Assembly (NCBI RefSeq): GCF_037975245.1
Contig: NC_092570.1
Location: 12,563,001-12,627,000 of the forward strand
Length of the DNA: 64,000 nt
Direction: 5' to 3'
From: Apostichopus japonicus
Taxonomy: Eukaryota > Echinodermata > Holothuroidea > Aspidochirotida > Stichopodidae
Position numbers and translations under genes: made by a program. This document shows positions 55,357 through 64,000 of this stretch, in pieces; the first letter of the stretch is position 1; every line of letters begins with the position of its first letter. The notes beneath the pieces were generated by a model. The model was not told the origin of the DNA. It saw only the letters and a program-made list of their open reading frames with translations, and searched no databases.

Positions 55357-57381
55357 ATCTTGATAGGTCCTATATATGAACTCTGTACATATGAATTGTA
55401 AAGCTTACAATATACCTTCAAAACGAACCCTTCACCTAACTTAGTTTGAATATATATAAATTGTCGGAATTTTATGTGTCATCAGCCAATTGGCATCGAT
55501 AGTACTATGTAGGCTACTATTAACATTAAACACACATAGTAATACCTTTGGGTATTGTGGCTGAAGTTGATTGCTTTATAAATATGCTGGAAATTTTCTC
55601 CATCTTCGCGTCAAAAACTTCATAGCATTTATCTGACGAAGATATGAATTATTTAAAGTTTATGGTATTTTGTGGATGCATCTGGCAACAGCAGCGTGAA
55701 TGACGTCATCATAACAATTTAGCTGAAAATTTGTTGTTTTCTTTTTTAATAATTAACTCTCTTATTCATTAAGTGAAAAACAAATTATACAAATAAAAAG
55801 TCAGTTATATGGAATTCTACAGAGATTCAATCACTACTATAGTCGCTTTAATGGATACAGCAATATTCACCAAACTCACCATCATTAGTCCCCTTCCCCC
55901 CTCTCCCTGGGGTAAAAACTAACCCCAACAGACATGGGACTCAAAGAAACTCAAACACAGTCATGAGGAGGCTTTATTTATTGCAGACGTTTTAAGTGAC
56001 ATAAAAGTTAACTTTACTGTTTAATGGTAAAGAGCGAAAAGTATGATTATGGAGATAGAGACAGATACAGAAATTGTGAACATTGTTTGTGATTTGGCTC
56101 AAATATTTTTGCACGATAAATGAAGGATTGGGGCTAATTTATACAAAGCTAATTAACACATCCCTGCGTTAAGGTATGTGGTGGCGTCCTTCCAATTGCA
56201 AAATTTACAATTGAGTTAACACATGACACGACAACCTCACAATATTTTACAACGCTTGTTTACTGTGTAGTAATTGCGTTGTAACTTTAAATTACATTAT
56301 TGCGAATATAAGGCTCTCTGAAGTTTCTCATCGGTACCGCCCTCTAATATGCAAGTCAAATACAAGTAACTTCTTTGCCAACTGCAACAGCCACTGTCAG
56401 AGTGGTCTCTCCTTCGCCATGCCTAAATTGGTCTACCTCACCACTAGGAAGGGTTTAGCATCTTCAGGAAAATTCATTCGAAAGCTTTGCAATAATTTAT
56501 CAGATTTTTTTGGCGGCAACTTATTCGACAGGATTATCATACCTTTTAAAGCTTGGTCCTGTTTACTAACTTCTGACAATAAAGTTGACACTCATCCCCA
56601 TACATCACACCCATCGCTCGAAGGATTCCGCGACAACAGTATCTTTGAAAATAGCTCATATCTAATTTGTACATAGCGCCAGCAGTTCATTTCCTCCAAC
56701 CGTTGCTAAGACCGCATTACCAGTTTGTTCATTGTGGTCATACCAAGTACACACATTTGGCGTAAAATCAGAGTGTAATGTCAGAAATTTGCACCTTGAT
56801 GGTGCAGAAAAGAAGAAGAGAAGGGTGGGGGGGGGGGGTGGAATGGAAGGCGTAGTATTGGGTCACAAAAAAGTTAGATCCAAGTACGAGAATTGGGGAT
56901 TAGAGTTGGTGATAGTTTGAAAAGGTCTAGAGTTTAGGTTGTGGGTCGGGGTAGGAAGGGGATTATATTGGCGCACTCCAAGGACAGAAAAAACAGACAT
57001 TGAGAACAGCATCGAGTATACACAACATAGTAACTCGACTGACAACTTTCGTATTATTGTATAGATTGTTCCGGCTAAATTAATTCGCTACAACGGCTTG
57101 TATGGTGTATGATGTAAAATTGCACGATGATATGAGACTCCAAATGATGCAGTGTTTATCAATAAATTTGTCTTACTTTGCTGCTTTTCTACTGCCCTAA
57201 TGAAAGGCAACGGAGAGAGGTGAAAGTACGAAGAAAGAAATGAAGGAAATTCAAGGACAATTCTCAATGAGGCAGGAATTATATAAAGCTGTTAGGCTTC
57301 CTTACCAATATTTAAACTACCAATATCAATTATTTTGATGAAGATATACACCAGTCAGTTAAGTACCTACATTCCCAATTA

Positions 57382-57387
57382 TTTATT
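57382..57387 (-). terminator. PolyA signal AATAAA of glycine-rich gene B
   Basis: TTTATT on the plus strand is AATAAA on the minus strand, 55 bp past the gene B stop codon. Confidence 0.6.
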
Positions 57388-57441
57388 TCTTGCGTTTGGT
57401 GAGATGTTTAAGAAATATATCTTGGATTAAAATGGAAGCTC

Positions 57442-58245
57442 TTAGACTGGTGAGTCAACTTCCCGATCTAAATCTACATCACGTCTGCGTCGCCTGCTGC
57501 TGTGACTACCTCGTCTTCTACTTCCATGGCTTCCTCTACTGCGACCGTGACTCCGGCTTCCACTGCGACGGCTGCTGCCCCCGAAATTTGGAATGACAAT
57601 GGGAGGTCGAGGAACAAATACCGGTGGTGATGGACCAGGTCTAGGAAACGATGGTCTTTGAGGAGGATTGCTTGGAACAGGTCTGTTAAATGGAGGTCTG
57701 TTGATCGGTGGTCTGTTAACCGGTGGCCTGTTGATCGGTGGTCTGTTAACCGGTGGCCTGTTGATCGGTGGTCTGTTGATCGGTGGCCTGTTGATCGGTG
57801 GCCTGTTGATCGGTGGCCTGTTGATCGGTGGTCTGTTGAGTGGTGGTCGACGTACAGGCGGACGGTTGGGAGGAAAAGGGTTTCGACCACCCCCAGGCCC
57901 ACTCGGTCCACTTGGTCCATTGGGTCCTCTGGATCCTCCGTTACCTCCATTACCTCCGCCTCCGCCTGCACCACCGCCTCCTCCTCCTCCACCTCCACCT
58001 CCACCTCCTCCGCCACCTCCACCTCCACCTCCTCCTCCTCCACCACCTCCTCCGCCACCTCCTCCACCACCTCCGCCGCCTCCTCCTCCGCCTCCACCTC
58101 CTCCTCCTCCTCCTCCGCCACCACCGCCGCCTCCTCCTCCACCGCCTCCACCACCGCCTCCACCACCGCCTCCTTCTTCGCTACTACTGTGGAAAAGTTT
58201 GTGAAGCCAAGAAAATATTCTCTTGTCTACGTTTTGGTCCTCGAG
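57442..58245 (-). CDS. Glycine-rich gene B exon 2
   Basis: The acceptor is TTTTATTTGCCAACAG. The frame stays open for 267 codons on the minus strand with meaningful NRPP repeats. The same DNA gives polyproline (+) and poly-Glu/Val (-) in the other frames, which are shadows. Confidence 0.85.
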   Translation of the reverse strand, partial: LEDQNVDKRIFSWLHKLFHSSSEEGGGGGGGGGGGGGGGGGGGGGGGGGGGGGGGGGGGGGGGGGGGGGGGGGGGGGGGGGGGGGGGGGGGGAGGGGGNGGNGGSRGPNGPSGPSGPGGGRNPFPPNRPPVRRPPLNRPPINRPPINRPPINRPPINRPPINRPPVNRPPINRPPVNRPPINRPPFNRPVPSNPPQRPSFPRPGPSPPVFVPRPPIVIPNFGGSSRRSGSRSHGRSRGSHGSRRRGSHSSRRRRRDVDLDREVDSPV

Positions 58246-60824
58246 CTGTTGGCAAATAAAATTGGAGCATATAATAAGTAACTTGATCTTTTTGGCTACA
58301 AAGTTTTGTTATTTAGTTTAAGTATTTTGTTATTGTTTGAATCCCTTCCGCTTTATCCAGTTAGACGCTCTATTTATAAATGCAGGATGGCAGCGATGTG
58401 GTGACGTGTGTCTAGAAGGGTCAGTTTAGTTAATGCAACAGGTTATCATATGACATCGCACTCATGATTATCCAAACCATCTATGAGACAGAGACATTAT
58501 TCATGGGTTACCATTTAGATCTTCTTTTCTTCAAGTTTCGTTTTGTGTTGATCTTTGTTTAACCATCCTATGTAGATTGATAGACTTTCTTGAATTTGCT
58601 GATGATAACCCCCCCCCCCCCCCACCCCTCTTATATTTTATGGACAATTCGATTCAGCTGCAACAAATCATCGTCGGCACTAAAGCCAATAACTTATTAA
58701 ACCAAAGCCCCAGCTTCACATTGAATAAATTTATTATTTGAAATTGGTCCATCAAGGTAAGGAAAATATCCTAACAATGAAATAATGTCTCTCAAAATAC
58801 ACACGGTAAAAAACCCAAGAGGACAATGACAATGAATTTATTATTGCTGTTCCATAAATGTGCGATATAATTACACACCATGTCACTACATACTGTTAGG
58901 GTGTCGAGGTTAGCAACATTTGTTTCCTCCTAAGAACTCGGTGTGTAGGCCTACTTGTTGTGATGTTAGTAATATTCAAAGTTTGCGTTTAGGTTAGATT
59001 ATCAAATAAAGAACATTCACGCTTAATAGGTACTCTCTCTAAGGTTGACATTAAAATATACTTAAAAACTGTTTACAGGGTGACCATTCTTAGTTGGGAC
59101 AATGTGTTTTAGTGCTTAAATGTGTTAGACATAACATCATCCCATTTGTTCACACGATTCAGTCGTCATAATGGAGCAGAGCTGATTATGGGGTAAATAT
59201 TTGAATTAATCTCCAATTAACCCTCTTTTCACACATCTGCCTTCATGTAGACTTAATTGTGCTAAATAAGGACTCTTCCAATGTTCTGTTTAGTTCAACT
59301 CAATTCATTTATTTGTGTTATCGCCAATTGTGTACAATGGGAAAGGAAGTCTCCTATAAAGTTTTAAAAAGATTTAACAAGGTAGGAGACTCCCTGGGAG
59401 AAAAGGAAAGAAAAATGTACAAATATAATACAGCATATACTGTACGTATGGATTAATTATACAGTAATAATATCCTAATGATGCTGAGATGAATACGTGA
59501 ATAGATCATATAATACTAGTACGAGTTAATAAATTCCTTTTTTTCAGATGTCTGGTGAATGTGGGTTTTGAAAGTATAGACTTCAACTTTTTGGATAGAT
59601 CATTCCAAATTTGTATTGCTCTATTACGAAGACCAAATTTCCCTATATGTTACTATGGTAAAAATTGCAATGAGCGTTGACGGCTTTTCTTGTGTGATGG
59701 TTATGTAAGACTCTGTTACTACATATTAAAGTCATTAAAAGTGACTGGCAGTAATCCATTCCGCATGCTTTGTAAGCAAAGGTAGCAACCTTGACTGTTA
59801 TAATACCACCAAGTTTTAATAAATTTAGGGACTTAAATATTCCACTAGTATGTTGTTTGATTATATTTTTTAATTGTGACGATAAACTACATCTGTATTA
59901 CGGGGTCTCTATTAAGATGATTAAAATGACCAAACCTGGTACGGTAGAGATGTCAGCATTAGTTGGTAATTAAACAGGTTCTTATTAACGTTACAATAAA
60001 CTCAATGATCAGAAAATAATAATGTAATTTTTCTAAAGAGCGTTATCGACTTTGATTGATACGGAGTATTAAAGCAGTGCTATAGCGTTTGTCCGTACTA
60101 TATGTTACTTTATATATCTTCATTTCACTCTCAGGGGGGGGGGGGGGGCGCAAGGGTGGGAGGTGGGGTGGAGGCATAAATCACCACCGTCGTCAGTTGG
60201 GGTAGGTAAAAGTTTCATTCGGAAAGTTTTTATATCAATCGGAGAAGAATTAGATCAATTATTCGGTCCCAGGACGCCTTCCATCAAGGTTCATGTCCCT
60301 ATCTAAATCATTCCGAGTGGGGTGGGGGGCTAGAATTTGGTCCCCATCTTTAAAGTCCTCTGCACGTCACTGCTCTACATTTTATACAATAATTTCATAC
60401 GTCATAATGGGACAACATTATGCTTATCCCCTGGAAGAATCTTGTACAAGAGTGATGAATAAATTGTTTTCAATTTCGTAATTTATATGTTCGCACGCAT
60501 GACTTTATGAGAAGTACACGGACTTAATTATGTGTGCGTACACCATATATATGGGTGTACATGGTATATATATATTTAATATGCGCGCATACTAGAAGGA
60601 GGCCAAATTCTCTCTTAAGTATCATCTATATTAATTAGGCGTCGTATGCAGATAGAACACAAACAAGTGTCAAATTGGTGCGGGACCATCAAAAACAAGG
60701 TTAATTTATAAAACAGAAATGACCATACCTCTGGATTCAGTTCTAGCTCACTCCTGACAGTTCCCACAAAATAGGCCAACAGGATCCCGACCAGAAGGGC
60801 TCTTGTCAAATTTCCTGGTCCCAT
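57442..60824 (-). CDS. Secreted glycine-rich protein B, 2 exons, 299 aa
   Basis: Minus-strand exons 60729-60824 and 57442-58245 join in phase 0. Exon 1 is a signal peptide: MGPGNLTR, core ALLVGILLAYFVGTV, then RSELELNPE. Exon 2 begins LEDQNVDKR, a dibasic site, then IFSWLHKLFHSSSEE and a long polyglycine run, a collagen-like stretch NGGSRGPNGPSGPSGPGGGR, about eleven N-R-P-P-[IVLF] pentads, a Pro-rich segment (QRPSFPRPGPSPPVFVPRPP) and an Arg/Ser/Gly-rich tail ending RRRRRDVDLDREVDSPV. The architecture parallels gene A, which points toward it. It is likely an extracellular structural protein; no known family was recognised. A TATTTAAAG at 60939-60947 could be the TATA element and AATAAA lies at 57382. 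A second acceptor (CCACAG at 58187) exists but is out of phase with exon 1. An in-frame upstream Met (60842) is possible. Confidence 0.72.
60729..60824 (-). CDS. Glycine-rich gene B exon 1 (signal peptide)
   Basis: Thirty-two codons ending CCAGAG|GTATGG, phase 0. The hydrophobic core is 15 residues long and a cleavage after the TVRS region is plausible. Confidence 0.7.
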
Positions 60825-63800
60825 TTTTTCTTCTCTTTGCAAGTCCGTGCGTTCCTTCCAATGATGACTGGAATCAACCGTCGCTCAACTCGGTATGAAA
60901 TTCGGGTCGCATAGTGAGTCACAATCAACTTATTCTAACTTTAAATACCGTATTCTGAATGAGAGATGGTTCCAATTTCCTGTTCCACTATTAAGACGAT
61001 GTGGTGTCTCGTTCCAATTAATTATTGTAAGCCATTTATGGTTTACTTTGTTCGAATCGTAAACGGAAATTCGGACGTTTAATATAACACTTGGAAACTA
61101 TGGAAAGGAATAGGCTATCAAACTTAACGAATGCTGCAGTGCGCAGGCGCATAAACAAAAGACCGGGGGGGGGGGTATGCGGGCAGGGCGGTCGTCATGG
61201 AACGCCAATGTGGTATTGAAGGATTCAAAAGTACTTTTGCAAATGTCTGCGATCTAATTCATATTTTAGAACCTTAAAAAGAATCACACCGCCATTATTG
61301 CCTCCTTTCCTGTTAACACATTACTCATACGGTCTGATTTCTTGTTTAGTATAAACTTTACACAATGCGTGGTGATCCAAAATGAGCGTTCACACATACT
61401 CAGTCTGTGATATTCCCCTGTCACAAAAAAATATATAAATAAAATATTAGAAATATAATTTCTTTTAGTTCTCTCTAGAATAGCTACTCTTGAGAGTCTG
61501 ACACGGCACATTTGCATTGGCCAACGTTGGAGGGGGGGGGGGGGGTGGGGCTTACATGGCCCTTCTTATTGCCTCATTGAGACGCTGGTTTCTCATTTGC
61601 CGATACCTATACTCACTTGCTGTTCCCTAATCTATGCTCGTGTGCGTCAGTAACGGGTAATAGCCCACAGAGAACAGTGACAGGTTTACATCCAAGGAAG
61701 ATGGCCGAAGATTCGTTATTCGTATATCATGATTGACATGATCTACTCCATTAGATGTATACATGGTCGAGTTATCTACCTTCAAGGAGAGAAGTACTAC
61801 CCCCCCCCCCCTTCCTCCTCCAGTCGTCAACATAGAAGTGTGTGATTGCGAAGCTTGTGATTAAAATATCTCTCCAAAAATAAATTAACGTTATTTCCAT
61901 TTGAGAGATACCATATTTTTGATTATTTTTGATTATTTCATAAATAAAACACTAACGAATGAATACTTTCAAAGAATTACAGCAACTAACTATTATTTCT
62001 TCAATTTGTAATCTGTTTTGTGTTCATTACAATTCATTACTAGTTGTTTATTTGCTAACAATGACGTCATTAATAATACTAATAATAAAAAAATAATAAT
62101 AAAAGCAGCATACGCAACGATCGCACAGGGGAAATTCTTTATAATTCCAAAGATGGTAGTATATAAACAAAACATTTTACATCCAAACACTTTGTAAGCT
62201 AATATGAAAGATTTGTTAATATCTGAGAAGGCCCTGTCAAATTCAAAGTAAAAACTTTTGAGCTTGTCTGTGATTTTCTGCAATTAAGTTTAGTCAAACA
62301 AGTCAACAATTGATTACGACACTGAGGCAACTTCTCTCACGTTATCACCAAAATGAGCGTTAATGAGTGAGAAATTAAATAATTTAATTCAACTTCTCAA
62401 TATTTGTTTCCTGGATCTTCTTCTTAAAGTATCAATCAAAGTTTGAAGCAAATTAAAAAATCTCAATGCCTTTGATTTTTATATTTGAAAAATGAGACAT
62501 GCCTGACCAACATCTACATTCATATACAAATTCATATAACAACAATTAAAATTATAAAGCAATAAAATTTAGCACCGAAATGTTTCCATGATAGGCAGTT
62601 AAATAGGTGATGTAATGTCAATACACGGTTATCGTGCCAAGCTGTCATGAAACGGTTATCGTGCCAAGCTGCCATGCATGTAAATAAAATGTAATGTAAT
62701 ACAATGTGTAAAAATAAATGCGAACACAGTCTAGGGCTCCAATCCTTCAAAACTCCTTTGTAAAATCAGAAACGTTCTTGACCCCGGAAATAGCCGTTCT
62801 ACATATTTGTGTTTGGCGATGGTCTAAACTATCAAGTTTGCAGGTGGTCGGCGGAAAAGCACGTGCCGAGATTTCCAATCACCTAACATTCGAGGGCATT
62901 CGGATATATATTCAGAACTATTCCATAATTAATTCGGGCCTTTCTCTTATTCTTTCAATCTATAGGTTCTCACAAACAGTTTCTGGTCTCATAAAAATAG
63001 TCATTGTTTAAAAAAAGTATCCATACATAGATTTTTAAATGGCTCTCTCTGGCTTATAGAAGGAGGACGATACGGCTTACAAACGCCCTTGAATAAATTA
63101 TGTTGCTAGTGTGCGTATATATGTATTAGTTTCGTTCTGTGAGAGGAAACGTCTAACATATTGACTATAGACTGGCGAGGCTTCTCGAGATGTTATCAGC
63201 GTTCCGTATTCGACATTTAAAATACCAATTAAACTTGACTGATATGTGATGTAAAGAAAACTACAGCTGTCTTGTACGTTTAAGCTTAATTGTTAATGCT
63301 AACGCTTTAGAATTATAAGTGCACTTTAAACTTGACATTTGAACTTACTTGGACAAAATGGAAGCAATTATAAGGAGAGGCAAATTGCAGGTGTCCTTGT
63401 AAAATGGTAAAAATGCTATTTGATATCTCATTAAGGTCTTCTTTTTTTTTCGTGTTTTTGCTTTTTGCTCCTGAAAAATTGAGTTAATAATCTGATATAC
63501 CCATTTTCCTCGTCAGTTGCGTCACCCTACCCCCCTCCCCCCCCTCCCCCTCCGAAATAAAATACGATACACACACAAACGCTGAAATTGATGACCGTAT
63601 ATAGATACATTATATGTGTTTATTATTTTAAGGGTAAATTGTGGGTTGAAAACACAGTTATAACACTGCACTGTTTACCAGGCTTCCCTGTATAAAGTAC
63701 CTGTTCCACCCCCTCTATCGTGACGTCATTTATTATTAACGTCAATGATCGCCAAGGATAGAGGTGACTTTCAAATTATTTTTGTCCCCGATCGAATCTT

Positions 63801-64000
63801 GAATGATACATGGTCTCCATTTAGAAGTTTACGTAATGTCCCATCTTTTCATGCATACGAGTGATTTCACTCGAAGCTGTTTGTTCCTTTCAGATCAAAC
63901 CAATCAACGTAAAAAGGCAACACACTCTTACAGTTAAGGTAAACAACGTCTTCTGAGAGAGATTTGGAAAACAAAGCGTTTGTTATCCAACTACAATTAT
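60825..64000. other. Gene-free right end of the window
   Basis: Holds the gene B promoter at its left edge. Otherwise only G-tracts (61169, 61531), a C-rich tract (61800), and a two-copy 26-bp repeat at 62620-62676 were seen. The 97-residue ORF at 62718 and the 96-residue ORF at 61993 have no recognisable domain. Confidence 0.5.
62620..62676. repeat. Two-copy direct repeat
   Basis: ACGGTTATCGTGCCAAGCTG followed by YCATG occurs twice, about 29 bp apart. Confidence 0.85.

Larger units (their letters stand above)
53578..57441. other. Intergenic stretch between the convergent glycine-rich genes
   Basis: No supported exon. It contains both genes' polyA signals, a two-copy segment around GATACTGCTCTTCTCAAGGTTC (53830 and 54090) and the hAT-like element at 54931-55356. 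The rest is unremarkable AT-rich DNA. Confidence 0.55.

Noticed and set aside
57474-58166. Minus-strand Glu/Val-rich ORF starting with ATG
   Set aside because: It is a different frame of the same repeat. The glycine frame of gene B lacks an ATG in this exon only because its start is in exon 1.
57668-58204. Plus-strand ORF with a run of more than 60 prolines
   Set aside because: It is a shadow of minus-strand GGN glycine codons. The minus frame has NRPP repeats, collagen-like triplets, a phase-matched acceptor and a signal-peptide exon.
60069-60372. Possible complete hAT element from CAGTGCTATAGCG to the CTGCACGTCACTG end
   Set aside because: The left and right ends do not pair well and no target duplication matches. 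At most the right end near 60358-60370 is a transposon terminus.

Overview
The window is eukaryotic nuclear DNA: spliced genes with GT-AG introns of 0.4 to 9.4 kb, AT-rich intergenic DNA, many minisatellites, long AT microsatellites and small DNA transposons. Protein content (alkaline ceramidase, THAP protein, GNAT acetyltransferase, secreted glycine-rich proteins), the U2-like sequence and the frequent TAGGCCTA-type motifs fit a marine invertebrate animal, probably an echinoderm (sea-cucumber-like). The class-level assignment is inference only.

Layout. (1) 1-3975: noncoding DNA with a palindromic 42-bp minisatellite. (2) 3976-9681 (+): a complete four-exon GNAT acetyltransferase gene; two of its introns carry 35-bp and 32-bp minisatellites, and one intron appears to be GC-AG. 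(3) 10650-12721 (+): a short THAP-domain gene whose last coding exon has been duplicated and amplified into a 98-bp tandem array reaching 13742. (4) 16792-37547 (-): a complete ten-exon alkaline ceramidase gene (ACER3-like, 282 aa). Every exon joins in phase, and the catalytic Ser, Asp and His residues and a C-terminal KKTY motif are present. Its 9.4-kb first intron holds hAT-like elements with 8-bp target duplications and a possible (+) transcription unit or relic with a Cys-rich fragment. (5) 37548-48399: no confident gene; several minisatellites, a U2 snRNA-like segment with adjacent hairpins, and an AGGTCA-rich repeat. (6) 48400-53577 (+) and 57442-60824 (-): two genes facing tail to tail. 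Each has a short signal-peptide exon, a phase-0 intron and one large exon encoding a polyglycine/collagen-like protein with its own C-terminal repeat. (7) 60825-64000: no gene recognised.

The genes do not form an obvious pathway. The most distinctive items are the tail-to-tail pair of secreted glycine-rich proteins, the exon-to-minisatellite amplification in the THAP gene, and the density of tandem arrays and G-tract-bearing hAT elements. All exon models were built by hand from splice consensus, phase and recalled family pattern; no alignment or transcript data were available.
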